The position numbers and the translations under genes are program-made. Shown here in pieces: positions 52,312 through 60,302 of a stretch of DNA of 64,000 bases. Within the stretch, counting starts at the first letter, position 1; the number at the start of each line of letters is the position of its first letter. Under the pieces are notes generated by a model. It had not been told where the DNA came from, ran no database searches, and saw nothing but the letters and a program-made list of their open reading frames with translations. The stretch is from contig NZ_JAODIW010000008.1 in NCBI RefSeq assembly GCF_026586625.1, forward strand, positions 29,332 to 93,331. The letters are read 5' to 3'. Source of the stretch: Halobium salinum (GTDB taxonomy: Archaea > Halobacteriota > Halobacteria > Halobacteriales > Haloferacaceae).

Positions 52312-53271
52312 CTACCGCCAGTCGTAGCGCGCCACCGCACGGTCGGCGCGCTTCGAGACGCCGTGGGGGTTCCGCGTCGGCGACCGGTCCCGGGCGCGGG
52401 CGACGAGTCCGTCGGAGGCGCCCGTGGCGATGCCGGCGGTCACGTCCCGGCCGGTGCCCAGCCACGCGGTCGGGGTGGCGTCGCCGCCGACCACCTCGCG
52501 GGCGGTGGTGGCGGCGTCGGAGGCGGCGTGTGAGAGGACCCGCCGGACGACCGTGGGTCGGACGCCGTAGTTCTTCGTCAGGCGGTAGGCGAGCGCCCGG
52601 TACTTCCACCCCCAGTCGCGGCCGTCGCCGTCGCCGTTGGTGCCGGTCGCTCCGGCGGCGTGTGCGGGCGAGTCGGGCGGTTCGTGTCCGCCGTCCGCTT
52701 CGGCCTCCCGGCGGGCACACAGCTCCCGGCTCCACTGCACGGTCGCGTCCATCCCGGCGAGTCGGTGGGCGGCGTCGCGGGCGCCGCCGGTCTCGAGATA
52801 CTCGTCGAACCCGTCGAGTTCCCGGAGCGTTCGCTCGCGGAAGGCGACGTTGCCGCCGGTGAAGTAGGTCACCTCGCGGCCGGAGATGGTCCGGCTCTCG
52901 GGCTCGTCGGTGGTCATCCCGCCGGTGAGGGTCCGGTGGGTCGGACCGGTGACGACGTCCGCCTCGGCGAGGCCCGCCTCGAGCGCGTCGGTCCAGCCGT
53001 CCTCGACCGCGAGGTCGTCGCCGAGGAAGGCGACGGCGTCCCCGGACGCGGCCTCGATGCCGGCGTTGCGCGCGACGTTGATGGTACGGTCGGAGAGTTC
53101 GACGAGCACGTCCACGTCGTCGCGCTCGCGCACCATCCCGGTCGTCCCGTCCGCGGAGGGGCCGTTGACGACGACCACTTCCGCGTCGGGCGCCCGCTCG
53201 GCCAGGGAGTCGAGGCTGGCCGCGAGTCGGTCCCGCCCGTTGAGCGTCGGGACCACGACCGAGAGCTTCAT
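52312..53271 (-). CDS. Family 2 glycosyltransferase with haloarchaeal C-terminal extension
   Basis: This 319-residue protein has a GT-A domain (MKLSVVVPTLNGRDRLAASL, AEVVVVNGPSADGTTGMV, ARNAGIEAASGDAVAFLGDD with the Asp-Asp motif, and YFTGGNVAFRERTLRELDGF). About 120 residues follow (WKYRALAYRLTKNYGVRPTV; TAGIATGASDGLVARARDRS) that probably bind the acceptor or membrane. It should transfer a sugar in surface glycan or glycolipid synthesis. It is a single gene with an intergenic region of about 180 bp upstream and no linked glycan genes. Confidence 0.88.
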   Translation of the reverse strand: MKLSVVVPTLNGRDRLAASLDSLAERAPDAEVVVVNGPSADGTTGMVRERDDVDVLVELSDRTINVARNAGIEAASGDAVAFLGDDLAVEDGWTDALEAGLAEADVVTGPTHRTLTGGMTTDEPESRTISGREVTYFTGGNVAFRERTLRELDGFDEYLETGGARDAAHRLAGMDATVQWSRELCARREAEADGGHEPPDSPAHAAGATGTNGDGDGRDWGWKYRALAYRLTKNYGVRPTVVRRVLSHAASDAATTAREVVGGDATPTAWLGTGRDVTAGIATGASDGLVARARDRSPTRNPHGVSKRADRAVARYDWR

Positions 53272-53449
53272 ACCGACCGGAAGTGTGGGCGGCTACTTAA
53301 ATGAACGTTTCCGGGTCGGCGCGGCTGACGGTGGCGACGACGGGAGTCGGAACGTAGAGACGACGAGGAGAGCAGGAACGGGCGTCGCGCGGGCGGTACG
53401 GAACGAACACGAACTCCGGTCGGGACGGCGGGGTGGTCAGTCCGGCCGT

Positions 53450-53722
53450 CTACGTGTTGAGGAAGTAGACCTGCTTCCGGGCGTCCTTGAAGCTGTAACG
53501 GGAGCTGACGAGGTCGGCGTCCTCGAGACGGTTCAGCGCGTAGCGGACGGTGCGGTCGGGCAGCAGCGACTCCTCGGCGAGCTGGCCCTGCGAGAGCGGG
53601 GAGTCGCCTTCGAGAACCTTCGCGACGAGCTTCGCGCTGGGGGGAAGCTCGCGGAGCCGGTCGCGGTACTCCTGCGTGCTGAGTAGGTCCTCTGCTGCAA
53701 CCTCCGCGGTACTGGTGCTCAT
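53450..53722 (-). CDS. Winged-helix transcription regulator
   Basis: This 90-residue protein starts at ATG 53722 (MSTSTAEVAAEDLLSTQEYR). It has a winged helix of MarR/TrmB type: LPPSAKLVAKVLEGDSPLS, QGQLAEESLLPDRTVRYALN (helix-turn-helix) and LEDADLVSSRYSFKDARKQV (wing). It diverges from the flavin-type oxidoreductase gene. Two inverted repeats, TTGGT-ATGA-ACCAA and CCTTATA-TCAG-TATAAGG, lie between the two starts and are good candidate operators for it. An ATG at 53734 would add four residues. Confidence 0.87.
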   Translation of the reverse strand: MSTSTAEVAAEDLLSTQEYRDRLRELPPSAKLVAKVLEGDSPLSQGQLAEESLLPDRTVRYALNRLEDADLVSSRYSFKDARKQVYFLNT

Positions 53723-53778
53723 ACTGCACTCCACCCATCTCTCAGTGGTAAAGCTTCGCTACATATGCGGTATACGAA

Positions 53779-53813
53779 TTGGTATGAACCAAGGACCTTA
53801 TATCAGTATAAGG
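53779..53813. promoter_or_regulatory. Two adjacent inverted repeats in a divergent promoter
   Basis: TTGGT-ATGA-ACCAA (53779-53792; 5-bp arms) and CCTTATA-TCAG-TATAAGG (53796-53813; 7-bp arms) are both perfect with 4-base centres and lie 3 bases apart. They sit in the 149-bp gap between the wHTH regulator (start 53722) and the oxidoreductase (start 53872). The second repeat contains the plus-strand TATA-like TTATAT. Their form suits autoregulation by the dimeric wHTH protein. Confidence 0.6.
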
Positions 53814-53871
53814 GCCACGACCGCGGGAACGGTTTAGACGGTGGTGGACGAAGCCGAACCGTGATTCACTC

Positions 53872-54264
53872 GTGATTCCGGAGTCCCACGCCGACATCCT
53901 CGAATCCGAATCGTTCGGTCACCTCTCGACGCTGATGCCCGACGGCTCGCCGCAGGTGACGCCCGTCTGGGTCGACCACGACGACCGCGAGGCCGTCCTC
54001 GTCAACACCGCCCGCGGCCGGCAGAAAGAACAGAACATCGAGCGCGACCCCCGTGTCGGCATCTCCGTCTGCGACCCGGCGAACCCCTATCGCTACGTCG
54101 CGGTCAGAGGGGAGGCGACGCTGACCGAGGAGGGCGCCGTCGACCACATCGACCGGCTCACGCGTCGGTACATGGACCGCGAGCAGTACCCGCACCACGG
54201 CGAGGAGTCGGGCCCGCGGGTCATCGTCCGCATCGAGGCCGAACACGTCACGACGAGCGGCTGA
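53872..54264 (+). CDS. Pyridoxamine-5'-phosphate-oxidase-like / F420-dependent reductase family protein
   Basis: This 130-residue protein starts at GTG 53872. It is a split-barrel flavin or F420 protein: GHLSTLMPDGSPQVTPVWVD, EAVLVNTARGRQKEQNIERD, RVGISVCDPANPYRYVAVRG, and the late GPRVIVRIEAEHV. The pattern is that of PPOX-class F420-dependent enzymes, common in haloarchaea, which reduce diverse substrates. It faces the wHTH regulator across two inverted repeats and may be controlled by it. Confidence 0.88.
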   Translation: MIPESHADILESESFGHLSTLMPDGSPQVTPVWVDHDDREAVLVNTARGRQKEQNIERDPRVGISVCDPANPYRYVAVRGEATLTEEGAVDHIDRLTRRYMDREQYPHHGEESGPRVIVRIEAEHVTTSG

Positions 54265-54334
54265 GCGCCGTCGGCCGAACGGAGCCCGAGCGGCCGACGA
54301 CGCGGGCCGACGGTCGGACGCCGAGACCCGACGC

Positions 54335-54508
54335 TCAGGCCTCCCGCAGGCGGTCGGTCTCCGGTGCGTCCCCGTGACGACGGTAGCGCCCCAGCAGGCA
54401 GTCGCAGTCGGGACAGTGGACCAGCACCACGCCCGGGCGCTCGTGTCGCGTCAGCTCCTCGGCAGTGTGGGTGGCGTCGCAGTGATGGCAGGTGGGCATG
54501 CTTGCCAT
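54335..54508 (-). CDS. Small zinc-ribbon protein
   Basis: This 57-residue protein starts MASMPTCHHCDATHTAEELT at ATG 54508 (a 54-residue version starts at 54499). Two CxxC knuckles, CHHC and CPDC, are followed by Asp-Cys-Leu-Leu and lie about 24 residues apart. This is the arrangement of the haloarchaeal zinc-finger micro-proteins, whose roles in stress and metabolism are only partly known. It is single-copy here and diverges from the methyltransferase gene. Confidence 0.75.
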   Translation of the reverse strand: MASMPTCHHCDATHTAEELTRHERPGVVLVHCPDCDCLLGRYRRHGDAPETDRLREA

Positions 54509-54605
54509 GGTATTCGGTGTCACGGCAGATAAGCCTCGGCGTCGCGCTCGCGACCGCCTGCCTTCCAATACGCCTTTAGTCCCTGGGTGAGCAGGAAGGT
54601 GTAGT

Positions 54606-55310
54606 GTGAAAGGGAAGGAGTGGTACCAGGCCGACGACGTGGCTCAGGAGTACGACGACAAGCGGTTCTCCGACGGTGGCCGCCACATCGACCGCCGCGA
54701 GAAGCAGGCCGTCCTCGAGGCGCTCGGGCCCGTGGACGGGCAGCGGGTGCTCGAAATCGCCTGCGGGACCGGCCGGTTTACCGTGATGCTGGCCGAGCAC
54801 GGCGCCGACGTGGTCGGACTCGACATCTCGGGGGCGATGCTCGCACAGGGCCGCGAGAAGGCCCGACGAGCCGGGGTCCTCGACGCGGTGGAGTTCATGC
54901 GTGGCGACGCCGCGCGGCTCCCCTTCCCGGACGACCACTTCGACGCCGTGTTCGCGATGCGCTTCTTCCACCTCGCGGACACCCCGCGGGCGTTCCTCCG
55001 CGAGATGGCCCGCGTCTCCAAGGAGATCGTCTTCTTCGACACCTTCAATCGGTTCTCCTCGCGGAGCGTCTACAACTGGCTGCTCCCGATGGGGTCACGG
55101 CTGTACGCCCGCTTCGAGGTCGAGGACCTCCTCGGGGACGTGGGACTCCACCTCGTCGGCGAGGCCCACGACTTCGTGCTCCCCTACGGGCTCTACCGCG
55201 AGATACCCGACGAAGTCGCCGGGCACCTCCGCGAGATGGACATGGGGCTCCGAGGAAGCGCGCTCGGCGAGAAACTGGCGTCGGTCTCCTACTGGACGGC
55301 GAGCGTCTGA
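54606..55310 (+). CDS. Class I SAM-dependent methyltransferase
   Basis: The 234-residue protein starts at GTG 54606 (MKGKEWYQADDVAQEYDDKR). The SAM-binding motif is RVLEIACGTGRFTVMLAEHG, followed by VVGLDISGAMLAQGREKAR (acidic residue for the ribose), FMRGDAARLPFPDDHFDAVF and the post-motif ISKEIVFFDTFN-like VSKEIVFFDTFNRFSSRSVY. It resembles small-molecule methyltransferases of the UbiE/COQ5 type. The substrate is not evident from the context. Confidence 0.88.
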   Translation: MKGKEWYQADDVAQEYDDKRFSDGGRHIDRREKQAVLEALGPVDGQRVLEIACGTGRFTVMLAEHGADVVGLDISGAMLAQGREKARRAGVLDAVEFMRGDAARLPFPDDHFDAVFAMRFFHLADTPRAFLREMARVSKEIVFFDTFNRFSSRSVYNWLLPMGSRLYARFEVEDLLGDVGLHLVGEAHDFVLPYGLYREIPDEVAGHLREMDMGLRGSALGEKLASVSYWTASV

Positions 55311-55385
55311 GTACGACCGGGTCCACGGTCGGCGGGGCCGTGTTCGGTAAACGCGACGGCTCGAAGACAAAAAATCGTCGCGCGG

Positions 55386-55784
55386 TCAGACTTCGTCGTC
55401 GACGACCTCGCCCACCGCAAAGTTCGACTTCACTTCGGTGACCTCGATCTTCACCTGCTCGCCCACCTCGGCGCCGGGGACGATGATGACGTACCCACGC
55501 TCGACCCGGGCGATGCCGTCACCCTGCTTGCCGAGGTCTTCTATTTCGACGTAGCGCAGCTCGCCGATTTCGACCGGCGGCTGGGGACCGTCGGAGGGCG
55601 CGCTCCGCTCTTCACCCTCGTCGCTCGACTCCGCCGCCCGAGAGATGAGCGCGACGCGGTACACCTCGCCGGGGTCGACGGAGCCGGTTTCGACCTCGCG
55701 TCGAGGGATTTCGACCACGTAGGAGTCGTCTTCCGCACGCACTTCCGCGTTGAACAGACACAGGAGCTTATCCGAGATTTCCAC
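55386..55784 (-). CDS. TRAM-domain RNA-binding protein
   Basis: The 132-residue protein starts at GTG 55784 (MEISDKLLCLFNAEVRAEDD). An N-terminal region of short strands is followed by a TRAM domain at about 70-130: IGELRYVEIEDLGKQGDGIA, VERGYVIIVPGAEVGEQVKI and EVTEVKSNFAVGEVVDD. TRAM proteins bind RNA; archaeal stand-alone versions act in tRNA/rRNA handling or as cold-response RNA chaperones. The frame is open 67 codons further upstream, but those residues look non-coding. Confidence 0.87.
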   Translation of the reverse strand: MEISDKLLCLFNAEVRAEDDSYVVEIPRREVETGSVDPGEVYRVALISRAAESSDEGEERSAPSDGPQPPVEIGELRYVEIEDLGKQGDGIARVERGYVIIVPGAEVGEQVKIEVTEVKSNFAVGEVVDDEV

Positions 55785-55947
55785 AGTCAAACCTCCGGGT
55801 TGCGTGTAACGGGGGGAGTGTAAAGAGGTACCGCCGCCGTCGGTCGGGGACTCCGTCGGATTCGTCGGTGCGATGCCCCCGGAAGCCCCCCGACTGCTCG
55901 CCGACGCCTTCCGAAATCCTACCCTGCGGCTGTCCGGCCCGTCGTCG

Positions 55948-56655
55948 TCAGCGGTTGTCGGGTGCGTCGTCTCCGCGGGACGCACGCTTCAGCGGGGTCC
56001 CGTCCTCTCGCTTCGCACCTTCGGAGTCGTGGACGACGATCTCGCCCGGCCCCGTCTCGGTCGGCTCGTAGTTGTCGCGGACTCCGATAGCCTCCTCCAA
56101 CTCGCGGACTGCGCGCTCTTTGAGCGCCGCCGCCAGTTCCTCGGCGTGCTCCCGGTCGATGTCGCGGCCGAGTCCCTCGCACTCGTGGGCGCGGACCATC
56201 CCCGCTTCGTCGACGGCCTCCCCCATCGGCTGGCTCGTCCCGCCGAGCGCGACGCTGAAGGGGTAGGTCTCGCAGATGAGCGGCCGGTCCTCGTGGACCG
56301 TGCAGGCGCCCCGTCCGTCGTCGTCCTCGGTGTAGAAGGTACAGTCGCCGCAGGCGTCGGTCTGGAGCGCCCACTCGAACGTCTCCCCCTCGGGACCGTT
56401 CTCGCCTTCGGTCAGCCCGTAGGGCATCGGGCGGGCCACGTCACGATAGTCGTAGCCGGTCTTCGACTGAATGTGTCGCACCTCGTCCGGAAACACCGTC
56501 GCGGTGTGGGGCTCCTCGTCCCCCTCTTTCGTGGTGGCGCCCTTACAGCAGGCGCCACAGCGGGTGCACTCGAAGCCGATGGACTCGATGGCGTCGGCGA
56601 GGTCGGGGACCGAGAGGTCGCGGGCGCGGTCGAGTTCGGCTTCGAGGCTCTCCAT
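55948..56655 (-). CDS. YkgJ-family cysteine cluster protein
   Basis: This 235-residue protein starts at ATG 56655. It carries the family's cysteine clusters: GFECTRCGACCKGATT near residue 30, ACGDCTFYTEDDDGRGACTV near 105, and DRPLICETYPFSVALGG near 130. These probably bind an Fe-S cluster or zinc. The C-terminal half is helical and charged (HAEELAAALKERAVRELEEA). Function is unassigned across the family. The gene lies alone, downstream of the MBL/radical-SAM pair on the same strand. Confidence 0.88.
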   Translation of the reverse strand: MESLEAELDRARDLSVPDLADAIESIGFECTRCGACCKGATTKEGDEEPHTATVFPDEVRHIQSKTGYDYRDVARPMPYGLTEGENGPEGETFEWALQTDACGDCTFYTEDDDGRGACTVHEDRPLICETYPFSVALGGTSQPMGEAVDEAGMVRAHECEGLGRDIDREHAEELAAALKERAVRELEEAIGVRDNYEPTETGPGEIVVHDSEGAKREDGTPLKRASRGDDAPDNR

Positions 56656-56740
56656 GGTCGTCGTCGGGTGCTGAACGGGAAAACGCTGACGAGTCCCCGG
56701 CGGGCCGAGCGAGTCGGCGGAGTCGGACCGCTCGACCGGC

Positions 56741-57562
56741 TCAGACGACTTCGACGTGCCCGACCGTCGCGTCCCAGCGGAGACGCCCCTCGCGAGCCAG
56801 CTTCTCGACGTGGGCGACGACCGTCGCCCGGGCGAGGTCGCGGACGCCGGCGAGGTCCTTCTCGTACGCGGCGTCGACGATTTCGTCGGGTGTTCTCGCG
56901 CCCGACTCGGCCGCCACGAGGACCTTCCGCTCCCGTTCCCTGCGGTGGTCGACGAGGCGGTCGAGGGTCTCCCGCGGGTCGCGTATCTCGGGGCCGTGGC
57001 CGGGGAGAAGCACGTCCGGGTCGCGGGCACGGAGGCGGCGGAGCGAGGTGAGATACGCTCGCATATCCCCCTCCGGCGCGCCGACGGTGACGCTCCCCTC
57101 GGCGACGGCGAGGTCGCCACAGACGACCACCTCGCTCGGGTCGACGGCGCCCGGCGCGAGAGCCTCCTGGACGGCGAACCCGACGTGGTCCGGGGCGTGC
57201 CCCGGGAGGTCGAGGATGGTGACCGGTCCGTCACCCGTCTCGATGGCGTCCCCCTCAGCGAACGTCCGGTCGGGGGCGACGCCGGTCGCGCGCTCGAACG
57301 CGTCTTCGCGTCCACGCCGACACCAGACGGTCGCGCCGGTCGCCTCGGCGGCGCCGGCCACGTCGCCGACGTGGTCCGGGTGGGTGTGGGTGACGGCGAC
57401 GTGGGCGACGTCCCCGGCGTCGACGATGGCGTGGAGGTCCGGGTGGTCGACCGCCGGGTCGACGAGCAGGGCGTCGTGCTCGCCCAGCACGTAGCAGTTG
57501 GTCGACCCGGTCGGTGCGCGGGTGTCGACCGGAAGCTTCACGCGGCCCACCTCGAACGGCAT
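56741..57562 (-). CDS. Metallo-beta-lactamase-fold hydrolase
   Basis: This 273-residue protein starts at ATG 57562 (MPFEVGRVKLPVDTRAPTGS). The metal motif is VTHTHPDHVGDVAGAAEATG, followed by ILDLPGHAPDHVGFAVQEAL (His), VVVCGDLAVAEGSVTV (bridging Asp) and PDVLLPGHGPEIRDPRETLD (last His). The C-terminal ARTPDEIVDAAYEKDLAG continues as in glyoxalase-II/LACTB2-like members, with a helical winged part. Its ATG overlaps the stop of the radical SAM gene by one base (TGATG), so they are translated together. Confidence 0.92.
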   Translation of the reverse strand: MPFEVGRVKLPVDTRAPTGSTNCYVLGEHDALLVDPAVDHPDLHAIVDAGDVAHVAVTHTHPDHVGDVAGAAEATGATVWCRRGREDAFERATGVAPDRTFAEGDAIETGDGPVTILDLPGHAPDHVGFAVQEALAPGAVDPSEVVVCGDLAVAEGSVTVGAPEGDMRAYLTSLRRLRARDPDVLLPGHGPEIRDPRETLDRLVDHRRERERKVLVAAESGARTPDEIVDAAYEKDLAGVRDLARATVVAHVEKLAREGRLRWDATVGHVEVV

Positions 57563-59274
57563 CAGTCGCCCCGAGAGACCGCGCCGTGCTTTCGGTCCGG
57601 TCCGGCCTCGGGGTCGGCGACGGTGAACGACGCGATGTCCACGTCGACGGGTGCCTCCGTCGGCGCCGCGTACGGCCGGTTCACGACCACGTCGCCCGCA
57701 GACTGCTTCCCGATGCCCGGAATCGCCGCTAACTCGTCCATCGACGCGCTGTTCACGTCGAGCGGGTAGGGGACGCCCGTCACCGAGCGGTACCCGTGGT
57801 CGACGACGGCCACGTCCATCGACGTGCCGAGTTCGCGCTCGCCCGGGATACCGACGAGCAGGGAGTAGGTGCCGAGTTGGCGACCGAACGTCATCCCGTC
57901 CTGGTGGTACTCCAGATGGACGTCCGGGAGCACCGTACCGAGCGGCGTCACCCGTTTCAGCATCGGACGGTCGACCTCCTCGCGGACGCGCGTCTTGTAC
58001 TCCTTGAACAGCGCCTTGTGGTCGCGGGCGATGTCGGCGCCGGTGTCGGCCATGTCGGTGCCGTCGAACGCCATCACCTGCCGGATGTTGATGCGCCGGA
58101 GCATCAGCCCCTCGTCGTACACGCGCTTGAGGAACCGCTCGTTGTGCTCGAAGGTCTCCTCGCGCTCGCCCTGCAGACCGTGGACGAGGTTGATTCCCGG
58201 CAGGAGTTTGGGGAGGCGGTTCTCCTCGGGACGCCAGCCGGCGGCCTCGTTGACGACCCGAACGGCCTCCAGACACTCCTCGGCCGTGACGAGCAGGTTG
58301 TTCTGCTCCTGGACCACGGGGTCCGCGGATTCGAGGCCGAACGCCGCCGTGTCGCCGGCGGTGTTGTGCTCCGCGATTATCTCGATGGCCTCCCGCGACT
58401 GCTCGGGGTAGTCGACGATGGTCACGGGGTTCATGTTGTCGAGGTGAAGCGTCCGTAGGTCGGGCGCCACCTCGCGGATGCCGCCGTACAGTCGCTCCAG
58501 CGTGTCGGGGTTCGGCGCCTCCCCGTCGCCGCCGAACGCGAGGATGTCGGCCTGCCGGCCCAGTCGGAAGTGCTCGACGCCGGCGTTCGACAGTTCGTCG
58601 ACCTCCTTCACCACCGATTCGGCCGTCCTGAACGCCGGGTTGCCGTACAGCGGCTCGGTACAGAACGAACAGCGGTAGGCACAGCCCCGCGAGGTCTCCA
58701 TCTCGGCGATGAGGTAGTCCGGGTGGTTCGGGTGTTGTTCGACGACGAACGCCCCCTTCGCGGCCCAGCGGTCGAGTTCGTCGTTGTCCCGCACCCGGTT
58801 GCCGAACCCTTCGAGTCCGGAGTCGACGAGGTCGTAGGCGGCGGCCTCCACGTCGCCCTTCGCGACGAAGTCGAAGTCGAGGTCGTCGCGTTCCATGTCC
58901 TGTGCGCCGGCGTTCTCCTCGCCGACGCCGAAGCGGATGGGGCCGCCCATCATGCTCGTGCCCTCAGCGGTCCACGCCAACTCGCGCACCTCGTCGGGTT
59001 CGGCGGGCGTCCCCCCGACGTACTTCCCGGGGACGGTCATCCCGCCGACGTAGACGAAGAGGTCGGCGTCGGCCACGTCGGCCCACTTGGAGCGGTCGTC
59101 GCGCAGTTCGTCGATGGTGTGGTAGGTCACCTGCGACGCCGGGACGCCGGCGTCGACGAGCGCCCCCGCCGTGAACCGGGGGTACGTCGAGATATACGGC
59201 GGCACCCCGAAGTGTGCCGGCTCGTCGACGTAGCCGTCGACGAGCGTCACGGAGAGGGTCTCGGGGTCGGTCAT
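57562..59274 (-). CDS. Radical SAM protein with helix-hairpin-helix C-terminus
   Basis: The 570-residue protein starts MTDPETLSVTLVDGYVDEPA. A B12-binding-like N-terminal region (YPRFTAGALVDAGVPASQVT, LFVYVGGMTVPGKYVGG) precedes the radical-SAM core with the cluster motif GCAYRCSFCTEPLYG (Cys-x3-Cys-x2-Cys). Later segments are NTAGDTAAFGLESADPVVQ and GINLVHGLQGEREETFEHN. The C-terminal ~70 residues include a helix-hairpin-helix, NSASMDELAAIPGIGKQSAG, which would bind nucleic acid. The combination resembles archaeal radical-SAM proteins with a DNA/RNA-binding tail; the reaction is unknown. It is coupled to the MBL-fold gene. Confidence 0.9.
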   Translation of the reverse strand: MTDPETLSVTLVDGYVDEPAHFGVPPYISTYPRFTAGALVDAGVPASQVTYHTIDELRDDRSKWADVADADLFVYVGGMTVPGKYVGGTPAEPDEVRELAWTAEGTSMMGGPIRFGVGEENAGAQDMERDDLDFDFVAKGDVEAAAYDLVDSGLEGFGNRVRDNDELDRWAAKGAFVVEQHPNHPDYLIAEMETSRGCAYRCSFCTEPLYGNPAFRTAESVVKEVDELSNAGVEHFRLGRQADILAFGGDGEAPNPDTLERLYGGIREVAPDLRTLHLDNMNPVTIVDYPEQSREAIEIIAEHNTAGDTAAFGLESADPVVQEQNNLLVTAEECLEAVRVVNEAAGWRPEENRLPKLLPGINLVHGLQGEREETFEHNERFLKRVYDEGLMLRRINIRQVMAFDGTDMADTGADIARDHKALFKEYKTRVREEVDRPMLKRVTPLGTVLPDVHLEYHQDGMTFGRQLGTYSLLVGIPGERELGTSMDVAVVDHGYRSVTGVPYPLDVNSASMDELAAIPGIGKQSAGDVVVNRPYAAPTEAPVDVDIASFTVADPEAGPDRKHGAVSRGD

Positions 59275-59325
59275 GGCCGACCGTTGAGTGTGTAGACGGT
59301 AAAGGTGTGCGCTTGTGGGTCGGGT

Positions 59326-60249
59326 TCAGCTGTAGATGTAGCCCTCTATCGCGTGCTCGCCGTTCGGGTCGTAGTCGGCGGGTGCGTCGAAGTCGGCGTC
59401 GCTCCGTGTGTTCCGCCACGTCGCGAACGCGGCGACGACGGCGTCGAGCGCGTCGTCGTCGTGGGCGGCGCGTTCGTGGAGGCTACAGTCGTCCCCGTCG
59501 TCCCCGAATTCGACGCCCGCTTCGGCGAGAGCGTCGAGATTGTTTCGCCGGTTCCGGAGGTCCGCGTCAGTCGTCCCCTTGTAGTTGCGATTGACGGCGC
59601 CATCGAACTCGCACGAGAGTTCTCCGAGCGTGCCGCCGGGGTACACCTCCATCACGACCGGTCCGGCGTCGCCGTGCTCGCCGACCGACTGCATCGGCAC
59701 GACGGTGGCCGAGCCGTCCGCCACCAGCGGCTTCAGCACGCGCTCGATGCCGTGGTAGGTGAGGTACTTCATGAGCCACCCCGCCGCCGGTTTCGCTCCT
59801 CCGGCGTCGACCGCTCTGGCGGTTTCGCCGGCCGCCGTGGCCCTGTCGCGGAGGCCGTCGGGCGACGCGTCGTCGTCGCCGAGTCCGACGCTCGCCGGGA
59901 ACTCCGCCACGAACGCGTCCCACTCGTCGTGGTTCTCGATTATCGAACCCGGCACGGCGAACGGGAAGTCGAGTCCCCACGCCGCGTCGTCAGCGATGTC
60001 GGGGTCGGCCTGGCGGCCGTCGCCGTCGACGCCCGCGATTCCCCGCCACAGCGCCTCCAGCGTCTCGTCGCGGCCCCGAGGGCCGTCGTCCGCGTCCGGA
60101 CCGCTCCCGAAGAAGTCCCGCGCACACTGCAGCCTCGTGATTCGCAACTCGCCGTCCTCGACGCGCCCCTCCGCGACCCACACCTTCCGGTCGGCGTCCG
60201 TCTTCGCGACCGCGAAGTCGACGCCGTACACCGTGTCGAACTCCGTCAT
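59326..60249 (-). CDS. DUF429-like (RNase-H-fold) protein, paralogue 1
   Basis: This 307-residue protein starts at ATG 60249 (MTEFDTVYGVDFAVAKTDAD). The GVDFA start, RKVWVAEGRVEDGELRITRL, WGLDFPFAVPGS, VVMEVYPGGTLGELS and LDAVVAAFATWRNTR fit a DUF429-like, predicted RNase-H-fold nuclease family; the assignment is tentative. The acidic residues of GVD, GLDFP and the late DALDAV are candidate catalytic positions. It ends EHAIEGYIYS, nearly the same ending (EGYIYV) as the adjacent gene, which lies 53 bp upstream. The two are tandem but diverged copies. Confidence 0.78.
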   Translation of the reverse strand: MTEFDTVYGVDFAVAKTDADRKVWVAEGRVEDGELRITRLQCARDFFGSGPDADDGPRGRDETLEALWRGIAGVDGDGRQADPDIADDAAWGLDFPFAVPGSIIENHDEWDAFVAEFPASVGLGDDDASPDGLRDRATAAGETARAVDAGGAKPAAGWLMKYLTYHGIERVLKPLVADGSATVVPMQSVGEHGDAGPVVMEVYPGGTLGELSCEFDGAVNRNYKGTTDADLRNRRNNLDALAEAGVEFGDDGDDCSLHERAAHDDDALDAVVAAFATWRNTRSDADFDAPADYDPNGEHAIEGYIYS

Positions 60250-60302
60250 TCGCTCCGACGTTCGACCGACCACTCAAAAGCGTAGCGACGCGCCCGGTCG
60301 AC

